A stretch of DNA of 64,000 nt from Bog-756 sp963769905 (GTDB lineage: Bacteria; Actinomycetota; Acidimicrobiia; Acidimicrobiales; RAAP-2), in contig CAVYNG010000001.1 of NCBI GenBank assembly GCA_963769905.1, forward strand, positions 310,001 through 374,000, written 5' to 3'. The notes under the pieces are model-generated. The model had not been told where the DNA came from. It searched no databases and worked only from the letters and a program-made list of their open reading frames with translations. Position numbers and translations under genes: made by a program. Positions within the stretch are counted from its first letter, which is position 1, and each line of letters opens with the position of its first letter. This document shows, in pieces, positions 18,231-26,434 of the stretch.

Positions 18231-19514
18231 TTAGAGGTCGAAGAGGGTCCGAAGTGCCTCGGCCAGTCGCTCGCCTCTCGGTGTCCCGGCCGCCGACTTG
18301 AGAGCGACCGTCGGCCGGTGCAGCAGCTTGGCGACCACCGCTCGCGTGGTCGCGTCCACCTGTTCCCACTGCTCGTCGGTGAGCTCGGAGAGCTTCCCCC
18401 GCTGCTTCGCGACCTCGGCGCGGCGTGCGTCCTCCACCCGGGACCGCATCGCCGAGATGATCGGCGCTGCGTCCCGAGCGCGTGCAGCGGTGCGGAAACG
18501 CTCGACCTCCTCGGCGACGATCTCGGTCGCGGCGGTCACTTCCTCTCGGCGACCGGAGAGCGCGTCGGCGACCGCAGCCCGCAGGTCCTCCACATCGAGG
18601 AGCTCGACGTCTTCGAGCGCGCCGGCGGCGGGTTCCACGTTGCGCGGCACGCCGAGGTCGACCACCAGCAGCGGTGCCGCGCGGCCGCGTGCGGCCGCAG
18701 CATCCGCCAGCATCGGGCGGTCGATGATCGGATGGGTCACGCCGACCGTCGAGAAGACGACGTCGGCCGCCACGAGAAGTGGGGCGAGGTCGTCGGCGGA
18801 CTCGGCGCGGACCTTGCCGGCCACCGATGCGGGCAGCGCGGCGGCCACTTCCCCGCCTCGATCGGCCGTGCGGTTCGCGATCACCAACTCGGCGGCACCG
18901 TGGCCGTCGAGTGCCTGGGCCACGCCGGCTCCCATCTCTCCTGCTCCGATCACGAGGACCCGCGCACCGCCGAGACCTCCCGGGCGCCGCCCCGCGCCGA
19001 GCGCGACCGCGCCATGGGACATCGAGGTCACCCCGCGGGCGATGGCGGTTTCGGAGCGGACTCGCTTGCCGGTCTCGACCGCGTGGCGGAAGAGCGCTGC
19101 GAGCATCGGCCCCGACGATCCCTCGTCTTGTGCCTTCTCCCATGCGCGGCGCACCTGCCCGAGGACCTCGGACTCGCCGACCACCGCCGAGTCGAGCCCG
19201 GACGCCACCGAGAAGAGGTGGACGGGGACGTCGTCGTCGAAGCGGATGCTGAGGTGCTCGGCGAGCGCATCCACCGGGCTGCCGCTGACGGCCGCGAGAA
19301 AGTCCTGGAGCTCGGCCACACCGTCGTGGAAGCGCTCGACCACCGCGTAGACCTCGGTGCGCAGACAGGTCGAGAGGATGGCCGCCTCGGAGAGGTTCGA
19401 GCGGTCGCGGAGGCGCCCGAGGGCCTTCGCGAGGTCGGGCTCGGGGATGGAGACGGCTTCGAGCAGTTCGAGCGGGACGTTGCGCTGCTCGAGTCCCACC
19501 ACGATCACCGACAT
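18231..19514 (-). CDS. hemA: Glutamyl-tRNA reductase
   Basis: NADPH-dependent reduction of glutamyl-tRNA to glutamate-1-semialdehyde, the committed step of the C5 pathway. 427 residues. The catalytic Cys is residue 50, in STCLRTE; most family members have Asn after the cysteine, so the Leu here is unusual. Also visible are SVASGLDSAVVGESEVLGQV, the NADPH-binding VLVIGAGEMGAGVAQAL and the C-terminal dimerisation helices. First gene of the hem operon. The 243 bases before it carry no gene and no TTGTG-type Rex site that I can find. Confidence 0.95.
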   Translation of the reverse strand: MSVIVVGLEQRNVPLELLEAVSIPEPDLAKALGRLRDRSNLSEAAILSTCLRTEVYAVVERFHDGVAELQDFLAAVSGSPVDALAEHLSIRFDDDVPVHLFSVASGLDSAVVGESEVLGQVRRAWEKAQDEGSSGPMLAALFRHAVETGKRVRSETAIARGVTSMSHGAVALGAGRRPGGLGGARVLVIGAGEMGAGVAQALDGHGAAELVIANRTADRGGEVAAALPASVAGKVRAESADDLAPLLVAADVVFSTVGVTHPIIDRPMLADAAAARGRAAPLLVVDLGVPRNVEPAAGALEDVELLDVEDLRAAVADALSGRREEVTAATEIVAEEVERFRTAARARDAAPIISAMRSRVEDARRAEVAKQRGKLSELTDEQWEQVDATTRAVVAKLLHRPTVALKSAAGTPRGERLAEALRTLFDL

Positions 19515-19757
19515 GGGGTCGTCCTCCCGGCCGATCGGTGCATCGTTCGCTGTCCCACTCTCACTGGTCTGACGGGCACTTTCTGTCTCTCAAGGGTAGG
19601 GGGGAGCCGGCCGTCCTCCGTGCGAGGAGCTCTCTGACCAGCATCGCGGGAAGGTGCCGCGACTGCCAGTCGGGGCGGGCAGGCCGGGCCCTCGCCCCTC
19701 GTGCGGGAGCAATCCGGTCGGTGCCGGTCGGTGCCGGTCCCGCACGGACCGGAGGGC

Positions 19758-20516
19758 TCAGTCCGAGGAGCTGGAGCTCAACCCGACCGAGCGGATGACC
19801 GGCATCCGGTCCGGTGCGCCGTCGCCGGTCAGCCGGGATTGGTAGAAGCTCATGATCTGGAGCTCGATGCTCAGATCGACGTAGCGGAGCGACACGTCCG
19901 CTGGGACTTCGAGTACCCGCGGAGCGAAGTTGAGGATCGACCGCACCCCGGCGGCGACCATCTGGTCTGCGACCCGCTGGGCGCCGGCGGCGGGCGTCGT
20001 GATCACGCCGATGGCGAGAGGTCGCTGCGCGGCGAGAGCCGTGAGGTCGTCGGGGTGGCGCACCACGACGTCGTCGATGCGCTCACCGATGATGGCGGGA
20101 TCGGTGTCGACGAGGGCGGCCACGCGGAAGTTGCGAGCGGCGAAGCCCTGCGACCGGGCGAGCGCGCGCCCCAGGTTGCCGATGCCCGCGATGACCACGG
20201 GCCAGATCCGGTCGAGACCCAGCTCGCGATCGATCTGCTCGATCAGGAACGCCGCGTCGTACCCGGCCCCGCGGGTGCCGAACGATCCGAGGAGGGAGAG
20301 GTCCTTGCGCACCTTGGCCGCGTTGACCTGCGCGGAGGAGGCGAGCAGCTCGGAGGAGACGGTCGTCGTGCCGGACCGCAACAGCTCTTCGAGGATGCGC
20401 TGGTAGACGGGCAGGCGCGCCACGGTGGCTTCGGGAATCCGCCGGCGGCCCGGCCCGGGCGGGGCGGCACGGACGCCGCTGCTCACCCGGTTGTCCTCGG
20501 AAGTCACGGGCTGCAT
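19758..20516 (-). CDS. rex: Redox-sensing transcriptional repressor Rex
   Basis: Winged-helix repressor that senses NADH/NAD+ and controls respiratory genes. 252 residues. An N-terminal helix-turn-helix (IPEATVARLPVYQRILEEL, then AAKVRKDLSLLGSFGTRGAGYD) is followed by a Rossmann domain with VVIAGIGNLGRAL, and the C-terminal swapped helix ends SFYQSRL. It lies upstream of and co-oriented with hemA, as in Streptomyces, where rex heads the hemACD operon; here a 243-base gap separates them. Complex I in this window is a plausible target, but no ROP operator is visible. Confidence 0.95.
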   Translation of the reverse strand: MQPVTSEDNRVSSGVRAAPPGPGRRRIPEATVARLPVYQRILEELLRSGTTTVSSELLASSAQVNAAKVRKDLSLLGSFGTRGAGYDAAFLIEQIDRELGLDRIWPVVIAGIGNLGRALARSQGFAARNFRVAALVDTDPAIIGERIDDVVVRHPDDLTALAAQRPLAIGVITTPAAGAQRVADQMVAAGVRSILNFAPRVLEVPADVSLRYVDLSIELQIMSFYQSRLTGDGAPDRMPVIRSVGLSSSSSD

Positions 20517-20558
20517 GGTACGGCCCGGCGGCGCGGCGCGGACAACCGAAGGGCCGGG

Positions 20559-21470
20559 TCAGCCAGGGGCGTCGCCGCGGGCCACCCGGAGCCGCACGGC
20601 CGGAAAGGAAGCCGGACCCGCGAACCCGAGCGCCCCTGCCGCGGACGCCCGGTCGTAGACCAGGGCCACCCTCCCGTTGGCGTCGATCAGGATCCCGAGC
20701 TCTCCGGGGTCGAGCTCCGCGAACGACCGGACCCTCCTGGCGGAGTAGGGGTGGCCGCGGGCGGTCGCGGGCGCACCTGCGGGGGTCTCGAGCTCGACGT
20801 CGGTCCACCCACCCGGGGCGAGGCCGAGGCGGTCGAGATGCTCTGGTCCAAGGTCGAGCTGCACGTTGCCGAACCGGTCGATCCAGGTCACCGATGCGAC
20901 GACCGTCCCGGGGCCGGCAGAGGCCGCTGCCGGCCCGCGTTCGGAGAGCGTCAGGCTCGTCGTCGGGACAGGAGCACCGATCACGCCCGGGTCCCCGTCG
21001 TGCGCGAGGTGCGCGGCGGCCGGCGCGAAGAGGTCGCGACCGTCGAAGGTCGCCCCGTGATGACCGGCTCCGCGAGTGAGCTCGAACACCCGATCGGCGC
21101 CTCCGAGGAAGTCGGCCGCACGCACGAGCAGCCCGTTGTCGGGACCGACCAGCCAGCTCGGTGCAGCTGACGAGGTCCCGGCCGAGACGACGCCGGGTCG
21201 GCCGCCGACGTGCACCGCCACACCACGGCGGTCCGTCCCCACCCCGGGATCCACCACCGCGAGCACCACACCCGCGCCGAGATGTGGGACGCAGCGGAGA
21301 AGCATCTCGGCACCGGCGACCACGTCGAACGGTGGGACCTCGTGCGAGAGGTCGACCACCGCGACGTCGGGAGCGAGCCGGAAGAGCACGGCGCGGACCA
21401 CGCCTGCGAACTCGTCGGCGGTTCCGTAGTCGGAGAGGAAGTAGACGGCTCGGGGCGGTCCGGTTCCCAT
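20559..21470 (-). CDS. SAM hydroxide adenosyltransferase family protein (DUF62)
   Basis: Member of the SAM-dependent fluorinase/chlorinase/hydroxide adenosyltransferase superfamily; ordinary members hydrolyse SAM to adenosine and methionine. 303 residues. The N-terminal FLSDYGTADEFAGVVRAVL, the VVDPGVGTDRRG loop, LVGPDNGLLVRAAD and the C-terminal-domain WIDRFGNVQLDL are the family landmarks. Residues that would separate hydrolase from halogenase cannot be assigned with certainty by eye, so the hydrolase call follows family prevalence. It lies between rex (42 bases away) and the small lipoprotein gene. Confidence 0.88.
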   Translation of the reverse strand: MGTGPPRAVYFLSDYGTADEFAGVVRAVLFRLAPDVAVVDLSHEVPPFDVVAGAEMLLRCVPHLGAGVVLAVVDPGVGTDRRGVAVHVGGRPGVVSAGTSSAAPSWLVGPDNGLLVRAADFLGGADRVFELTRGAGHHGATFDGRDLFAPAAAHLAHDGDPGVIGAPVPTTSLTLSERGPAAASAGPGTVVASVTWIDRFGNVQLDLGPEHLDRLGLAPGGWTDVELETPAGAPATARGHPYSARRVRSFAELDPGELGILIDANGRVALVYDRASAAGALGFAGPASFPAVRLRVARGDAPG

Positions 21471-21538
21471 CTATCCGTGCACCCACTCCGACGAGTGGCG
21501 GTCCGCGCACCGAACACACTGCGCGGTCCGGCGCGACC

Positions 21539-21697
21539 TCAGAGTCGCTGGAGCGCGGTCGTCGTGCTCGGTGACGAGGAGGAGCTGCACGCGGCGAGCA
21601 CCGCTCCGAGCGCTACGAGGGACGCCGAGACAGCAGCGGCTCGCCGCGAGCGGCGCCGACGACGGGGCACCCGTTCTCCCCCGAGGAGGGCTGTCAC
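21539..21697 (-). CDS. Small lipoprotein, 52 residues
   Basis: Short gene found by reading the frame after proC. The GTG start at 21697 overlaps the proC stop (GTGA). The product begins VTALLGGERVPRRRRRSRR and has a basic n-region, a hydrophobic core (AAAVSASLVALGAVL) and a lipobox LAAC with the lipidated Cys at residue 37. The mature peptide would be only 16 residues (CSSSSSPSTTTALQRL). Function unknown. It may be a real lipopeptide or the surviving start of a decayed lipoprotein gene. Codon use matches its neighbours. Confidence 0.55.
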   Translation of the reverse strand: MTALLGGERVPRRRRRSRRAAAVSASLVALGAVLAACSSSSSPSTTTALQRL

Positions 21698-22485
21698 CGA
21701 CCAAGCTGCCTCGACCGTTCGGTGGCCGCCGCCACCGCCTCGATGAATGCCGAGCGCACCGCCTTGAACTCGAGGGTCCGCACCGCGGCTGCGGTGGTAC
21801 CTCCCGGCGAGGTCACCCCGGCGCGGAGCTCGGCCGGCTCGTCGCCGGTCTCGTCCATCATGCGCGCCGCGCCGAGCACGGTGCCGGTCACGAGCGAGCG
21901 GCTCATCTCTCGACTGAGGCCCGCGCTCACGCCGGCCTCGATCATCGCCTCGGCGACCAGGAACACGTAGGCAGGACCGGAGCCCGAGAGTGCGGTCACC
22001 GCGTCGAGATGGCGCTCCGGCACCCGGACGACGCTCCCGACCGCCCCGAGCACGCCCTCTGCCCAGTCGAGGTCGGCGACCTTCGCCGCGCTCCCCCCCG
22101 ATATCGCGGCGACTCCCGCACCGATCCTCGCCGGCGCGTTGGGCATGGCGCGCACGACCACCCTGCCGCTCCCGAGCGCCGCCTCGAGACGACCGGTCGA
22201 CAGACCGGCGACGATCGACAGCACCCGTGTGACACCGACCCCGGCAAGGGTGCGGAGCGCGGCCTCGGCCACCTCGGGCTTGACCGCGAGCACGGCGTCG
22301 TCAGCAGCGACTGGCGCGTCGACGATGGTGAGACCGGGCAGGGTGCGGGTCAGCAGTTCGCGCCGGCTCGGATCCGGATCGGAGACTGCGAGCTCCGACG
22401 CCTCCGCCCAGCCGCCCGACACCAAGCCGGAGAGGAGGGCCGCACCCATCGTTCCACCCCCGACGACCAGCAACTTCGGTGTCAT
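21694..22485 (-). CDS. proC: Pyrroline-5-carboxylate reductase
   Basis: NAD(P)H-dependent last step of proline synthesis. 263 residues. N-terminal Rossmann motif VVGGGTMGAALLSGL, central VRAMPNAPARIGAGV, and the signature around LSGSGPAYVFLVAEAMIEAGV and VTSPGGTTAAAVRTLE. The ATG at 22485 follows a 90-base gap after the YbjN gene, and the stop overlaps the small lipoprotein start. Confidence 0.96.
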   Translation of the reverse strand: MTPKLLVVGGGTMGAALLSGLVSGGWAEASELAVSDPDPSRRELLTRTLPGLTIVDAPVAADDAVLAVKPEVAEAALRTLAGVGVTRVLSIVAGLSTGRLEAALGSGRVVVRAMPNAPARIGAGVAAISGGSAAKVADLDWAEGVLGAVGSVVRVPERHLDAVTALSGSGPAYVFLVAEAMIEAGVSAGLSREMSRSLVTGTVLGAARMMDETGDEPAELRAGVTSPGGTTAAAVRTLEFKAVRSAFIEAVAAATERSRQLGR

Positions 22486-22575
22486 GCGGGAACGCTACCA
22501 GCGGCCCGGCGAGCCGCCCGGTTCGTCGCCGCTCACCGCGCTGGCGCTCACTCCACCGGGCTCACTGCGCGGCGC

Positions 22576-23094
22576 TCACCTCGCGGCGGCGCGCTCAGAG
22601 GGCGGGCGCCGCCGGTACCGGCCCTCGTAGCCGAGCGACATCGCGGTCGGGAAGCACTCGTCGGTGTAGGCGAGGGCCGCACCGATGATCCGGTCGAGCT
22701 CGCCGTCGTCGACACGTGCGACCGGCACCCGGCCGACCAGGTAGACCGCATCTTCGGGACCGAGCGCGAACGACATACCGGCGAGATCGGCATTGCGCTT
22801 GAGGAGGTACTCAAAGGTGGCCTCGATGTTGGTCTCGGGTGCGGGCATCACCTGTGTCTCGTAGTGGAGAGTTCGCTGGCGGAGCGTCAACCACACGGTC
22901 ACGAACTCCTTCTCCTCCCCGCGCAGCCGGAGGTACCACCGTGGCGCCCCGGTCACCGGGTCCCCACCGGCCTGCCGGTCCACCGCGACGAGCGCGCCGC
23001 CCTTGGCCAGCTCGCGCGCCGCCCAGTCGTCGATCAGCCGGCAGATCTCGTCTCGGCTGTCGAGGTCGAGCAATCCTTCCCAGGCGTCGCTCAC
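22576..23094 (-). CDS. YbjN domain-containing protein
   Basis: 172 residues resembling the YbjN family (type III secretion chaperone-like fold). A counterpart follows mshA in mycobacteria; no biochemical role is known. The GTG at 23094 overlaps the mshA stop (GTGA). The same frame is open far upstream, but only as a shadow of mshA. Visible landmarks are RWYLRLRGEEKEFVTVWLTL, HYETQVMPAPETN and FEYLLKRNADLAGMSFALG. Conserved coupling to mshA suggests a link to mycothiol or redox balance, an inference from context only. Confidence 0.85.
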   Translation of the reverse strand: MSDAWEGLLDLDSRDEICRLIDDWAARELAKGGALVAVDRQAGGDPVTGAPRWYLRLRGEEKEFVTVWLTLRQRTLHYETQVMPAPETNIEATFEYLLKRNADLAGMSFALGPEDAVYLVGRVPVARVDDGELDRIIGAALAYTDECFPTAMSLGYEGRYRRRPPSERAAAR

Positions 23095-24356
23095 GAGCAC
23101 TCGACGAGTCGGCCGACGGTGAGCTCGGCGTAGATCTCGCGGAGCAGGTGCGCGGCGCGCGCCCATGTGTACCGCCGCGCCCGCAGGACCGCCCCGGTCC
23201 CCAGCCGCTCGGCCAGCAAGGGTTCGGCGAGGATCTGACGCACCCACGCCGCGAACGCGCCGGGCGACGACGGGTCTTCGACGAGGAATCCGGTCCGGCC
23301 GTGGTCGACGAGGCTCTGCAAGCCACCGACGTCCGACGCGACGACGGGAGTGCCGCATGCCGCTGCCTCGAGCGCGACGAGGCCGAAGGACTCGGAGCGG
23401 CTCGGGACGAGACAGACATCGGCCGCGCGGTAGTAGGTCGAGAGCAGCTCGTGGGGACGCGGGGACACGAAGTTCACCCGTTCGGCAAGACCGAGCGCGT
23501 GGACCAGGGCATGGACCCGCTCGAGCTCTTGCTCGCCCTGCGGCCCGCTCGGGCCTCCGACGACGACCAGCCGGGCGCCTTCGTAGTCCGCGGCGAGGGC
23601 GGCAAGCGTCTCCACCGCGACAGCGAGCCCCTTCAGCGGTTGGATCCGCCCGACGAAGAGCAGCAGCGGACCGGGTCCGGACAGTCCGAGTGCGCGTCGG
23701 GCCTGGACCCGATCCCCGGGTCCGAAGAACGCGTGGTCGACGCCTGGTGCGACGATGCGGATGCGGGACGGGTCGGCCGCGTACAGATCGGAAAGTTGCG
23801 CTGCCTCCACCGAACACGACGCAAGCACAGTGTCCGAGCACCGGATCACCGTCGCCTCGGCTTCGGCCCGTCGATAGGACTCGTGAGCCTCGAGCTCCTC
23901 CGGGCTCTCCTCTGCCTTCACCCGGTCGAGGGTGTGGAAGGTCGAGACGAGAGGGAGGTTCATCTGGTGCTTGATCACATGGCCGGCGACTCCGCTCAGC
24001 CAGTAATTCGCATGCACCGCGTCGAACGGGCACTCCTCGTCGGTGCCGAACGTCGCGGCGGTGCGCATACTCTTCAGGACGCCGTCCGCGAACTCGTCGA
24101 CGAAGTCAGGCAGCGATTCCTTCGGGACTGCCGACGGTGGGCCGGCGGACACGTGGTGCACCTCGAGGCCCGGCTCGATCGTGATCGACGCCGGAAGATC
24201 GTCGCGCCACGCCCGTGTGAAGACGTCGCACATCACACCGGCACGTGCGAGCGCGGACGAGAGCTCACGTACGTACACGTTCATTCCGCCGCCGTCGCCA
24301 GTCCCAGGCTGGGCGAGCGGCGAAGTGTGCATCGACAGGACAGCCAGACGCCTCAT
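23091..24356 (-). CDS. mshA: D-inositol-3-phosphate glycosyltransferase
   Basis: GT4 glycosyltransferase that starts mycothiol synthesis by joining GlcNAc from UDP-GlcNAc to inositol-3-phosphate. 421 residues. The N-terminal GT-B domain carries DGGGMNVYVRELSSALARAG and the C-terminal domain carries SESFGLVALEAAACGTPVVAS for sugar-nucleotide binding. The internal LVSTFHTLDRVKAE is typical of MshA. Presence of mshA implies that the organism uses mycothiol, a thiol restricted to actinobacteria. Coupled downstream to the YbjN gene. Confidence 0.93.
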   Translation of the reverse strand: MRRLAVLSMHTSPLAQPGTGDGGGMNVYVRELSSALARAGVMCDVFTRAWRDDLPASITIEPGLEVHHVSAGPPSAVPKESLPDFVDEFADGVLKSMRTAATFGTDEECPFDAVHANYWLSGVAGHVIKHQMNLPLVSTFHTLDRVKAEESPEELEAHESYRRAEAEATVIRCSDTVLASCSVEAAQLSDLYAADPSRIRIVAPGVDHAFFGPGDRVQARRALGLSGPGPLLLFVGRIQPLKGLAVAVETLAALAADYEGARLVVVGGPSGPQGEQELERVHALVHALGLAERVNFVSPRPHELLSTYYRAADVCLVPSRSESFGLVALEAAACGTPVVASDVGGLQSLVDHGRTGFLVEDPSSPGAFAAWVRQILAEPLLAERLGTGAVLRARRYTWARAAHLLREIYAELTVGRLVECS

Positions 24357-24385
24357 GCGCCGACGATCCTACCGGGAGGCCGAGT

Positions 24386-24874
24386 TCAGCCCGCTGCGGG
24401 AGATGCAGTCCCGGCGACCGGGACGTTCCCGTTGCCCGGCGCTCCACGATCGCCGTCGGGCGCCTGCGGAGGGGTGTCCGCCGTGTCGTGGGGCGATGCC
24501 GAAACTTGTCGCTCGTGGTCGGCCTGTGCGTCGTTCTCGTGACGGAAGGAGAGGTAGATCCGCATCATGGCCTGGCGCTGTTCGTCGGTCAGGTGGCGAT
24601 CGGCGAAGATGTGACGCGAGAGGTCGGTGTCGCCGTCGGGGCGCTCGAGGATTCCGGCCTGCACGTAGAGGGTCTCGGCAGAGATTCGGAGGGCCTTCGC
24701 GATCTGCTGGAGGATCTCCGCCGACGGCCGTCGCAACCCTCGTTCGATCTGGCTCAGGTACGGATTCGAGATGCCGGCGAGTTCCGACAGCCGCCGAAGG
24801 GAAAGGCGGGCCGAGTTGCGTTGCTCGCGGATGAACTCGCCGAGCTCGTTGAAGCGGTCGGGAAGCTCCTTCAC
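24386..24874 (-). CDS. XRE-family helix-turn-helix regulator
   Basis: 162 residues. HTH_3-type DNA-binding domain at about residues 10-65, with the recognition region LAGISNPYLSQIERGLRRPS. A second helical part follows (LYVQAGILERPDGDTD, DEQRQAMMRIYLSF), then a Pro/Ala-rich disordered tail of about 45 residues. The GTG at 24874 overlaps the stop of the RsiG-like gene (GTGA), so the two are translationally coupled. Targets unknown; regulation of the neighbouring sod genes or an RsiG-linked regulon is possible but unsupported. Confidence 0.85.
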   Translation of the reverse strand: MKELPDRFNELGEFIREQRNSARLSLRRLSELAGISNPYLSQIERGLRRPSAEILQQIAKALRISAETLYVQAGILERPDGDTDLSRHIFADRHLTDEQRQAMMRIYLSFRHENDAQADHERQVSASPHDTADTPPQAPDGDRGAPGNGNVPVAGTASPAAG

Positions 24875-25437
24875 GAGAGAAGGCCGTCGACCGACGCGCG
24901 CCCGGACTTGTACCGCTCGACGATCTCGGCCTGGAGCCGGTCGATCACTACGTGCAGCGCGCGGCGGTCGTAGGACACATTGCGCTCGAGGGTCTCGAGC
25001 CGCTGAGAGAGCTCGGCGAGCGTCGCCCGGTCGTGCTCCGCCAGGTTCCCGATCTCCTCGGCGTCGAGGATCTCGTCGAGCTGGGAAGTGAGGTCGGACT
25101 CCTCGGTGTCCGGAGAAAGGAGCATCGGTAGATGGCCCGGGCCTGGTGGGCGTCCCGGGCCGGCAAGAATCCCGGGCAGCTCCGACACGATGGTGGAGAG
25201 GTCGGGGGAGGAATCGCCGGGCGGCGGGTCGAGGTAGGTGTGGACGATGTCGAGACGGCCCTGGACCAGGCGGCGCAGGTAGGAGAGGGCCACCTCTGCC
25301 TCCTGGCACTCGGCGCGCATGGCTCGGATCTCCTCGACGGGCCGCTTCTCGAATCCGTCGAGGTAGTCGCCCGCAATGAGTCGGCTGAGGTCTTCGCGGT
25401 GGCTCGGCATCACGATGGATCGTACTCCGCCGGCCAT
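24871..25437 (-). CDS. rsiG: RsiG-like anti-sigma factor with two c-di-GMP-binding motif copies
   Basis: 188 residues, nearly all helical. Streptomyces RsiG sequesters the sigma factor WhiG when charged with c-di-GMP and binds the nucleotide through two helices carrying E(x3)S(x2)R(x3)Q(x3)D. The same spacing occurs twice here: Glu48-Ser52-Arg55-Gln59-Asp63 is an exact match, and Glu151-Ser155-Arg158-His162-Asp166 matches with His for Gln. A Pro/Gly-rich linker separates the copies. The start at 25437 has AAGGAG 12 bases upstream; an alternative ATG at 25410 (179 residues) overlaps the sodX stop as TGATG. No whiG-like sigma gene lies in the window. Naming is by motif, not full alignment. Confidence 0.72.
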   Translation of the reverse strand: MAGGVRSIVMPSHREDLSRLIAGDYLDGFEKRPVEEIRAMRAECQEAEVALSYLRRLVQGRLDIVHTYLDPPPGDSSPDLSTIVSELPGILAGPGRPPGPGHLPMLLSPDTEESDLTSQLDEILDAEEIGNLAEHDRATLAELSQRLETLERNVSYDRRALHVVIDRLQAEIVERYKSGRASVDGLLS

Positions 25438-25916
25438 GGCCCAAGGCCGCTCCTTTCGGCCGGGGCGTAGCGATAGACCACCCGGCCGACCAGGTCCGAG
25501 CGTGTCAGCGGACCGAAATTTCGACTGTCGGTGCTTGCATCAGCAGCGTCGCCTCGCACCTCGAGGGCGCCGGCCCGGCGATCGACCGAAGCGACCCGCT
25601 TCACGAGGACCCGCCCCGGCTCGCGCGGGTCGCGTACGGCGACCAAAGCGCCGGGCTGCGGCCAGGGTTGCGGAACGCCGGGCAGCCGTACGACCACCAG
25701 CCGATCCCCCGCCACGAGTACGGGCACCATCGAGTTGCCGGCCACCTCGACCCGGACCACCGACCGGCTCACCACCCATACAGCCGCGGCGGTGGCGAGT
25801 GCCCCGACCAGGGTCCGTGCGAACGGCCGCGCACTGCCGACAGCCCGGACGGTTCGGCCTGTTCGGCCTGTTCGGCCCGGGAGGAACCTGGGTAAGGTGG
25901 CCGAACACGGGGTCAT
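25410..25916 (-). CDS. sodX: Nickel-type superoxide dismutase maturation protease
   Basis: S26 signal-peptidase-like protease that trims the SodN propeptide. 168 residues from the ATG at 25916. A hydrophobic anchor (TLVGALATAAAVWVVS) precedes the catalytic Ser62 in GNSMVPVLVAGD; the general-base Lys106 is in VLVKRVASV, followed by the GDAADASTDSRNFGPL box of the S26 family. It diverges from sodN with only 91 bases between the starts, the usual sodN-sodX pairing, which makes this a dedicated Ni-SOD protease, not general LepB. Its stop overlaps the possible second start of the RsiG-like gene. Confidence 0.88.
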   Translation of the reverse strand: MTPCSATLPRFLPGRTGRTGRTVRAVGSARPFARTLVGALATAAAVWVVSRSVVRVEVAGNSMVPVLVAGDRLVVVRLPGVPQPWPQPGALVAVRDPREPGRVLVKRVASVDRRAGALEVRGDAADASTDSRNFGPLTRSDLVGRVVYRYAPAERSGLGPWPAEYDPS

Positions 25917-25993
25917 GACCCACTCTGTACTACCCCTGTAGCAGACCCGTTCCGGGCGACCTGCGACCGACGAGCAGGATCCCGGCCGACGCA

Positions 25994-25999
25994 AAGGAG
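25994..25999 (+). promoter_or_regulatory. Ribosome binding site of sodN
   Basis: AAGGAG lies 2 bases before an ATG at 26002 but 8 bases before the in-frame ATG at 26008. The second spacing is the productive one, so the start was set at 26008. Confidence 0.7.
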
Positions 26000-26007
26000 C
26001 AATGCCC

Positions 26008-26424
26008 ATGCGGACCGCAGACCGACTGTTGACGCTCGTCGACCGGATCTTCCCGCCGCGGAGCGTGCACGCCCACTGTGACCTGCCGTGCGGCATCTAC
26101 GACCCGGCGCAGGCGAGGATCGAGGCGGAGTCCGTGAAGGCGATCATGGAGAAGGCAAACGCCTCCGACGACGATTACTTCAAGGTCCGTGCGGCGTTCA
26201 TCAAGGAGGAGCGGGCGGATCTGGTCAAGCACCACCTCTGGGTCCTCTGGACCGACTACTTCAAGCCCGAGCACCTCGAGAAGCACCCCGAGTTGAACGA
26301 CCTCTTCTGGAAGGCGACCAAGACAGCGGGCGAGGCGAAGAAGACCAACGACGTCGCAGTCGGCGAGCGACTCCTCAACCAGATCGCCGACATCGACAAG
26401 ATCTTCTGGGAGACCAAGAAGTAG
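26008..26424 (+). CDS. sodN: Nickel superoxide dismutase precursor
   Basis: Cytoplasmic Ni-SOD that disproportionates superoxide. 138 residues as a precursor. A 22-residue propeptide ends ...PPRSVHA and must be removed to expose His1 of the nickel hook. The hook HCDLPCGIY starts at residue 23 and supplies all nickel ligands (His1, Cys2, Cys6 of the mature protein). The rest is the four-helix bundle, with mature length 116, normal for the family. The divergent sodX encodes the matching protease. In streptomycetes sodN is nickel-induced; no operator can be identified here. Its stop is 10 bases from the convergent integrase stop. Confidence 0.96.
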   Translation: MRTADRLLTLVDRIFPPRSVHAHCDLPCGIYDPAQARIEAESVKAIMEKANASDDDYFKVRAAFIKEERADLVKHHLWVLWTDYFKPEHLEKHPELNDLFWKATKTAGEAKKTNDVAVGERLLNQIADIDKIFWETKK

Positions 26425-26434
26425 TCGCGGTGAT

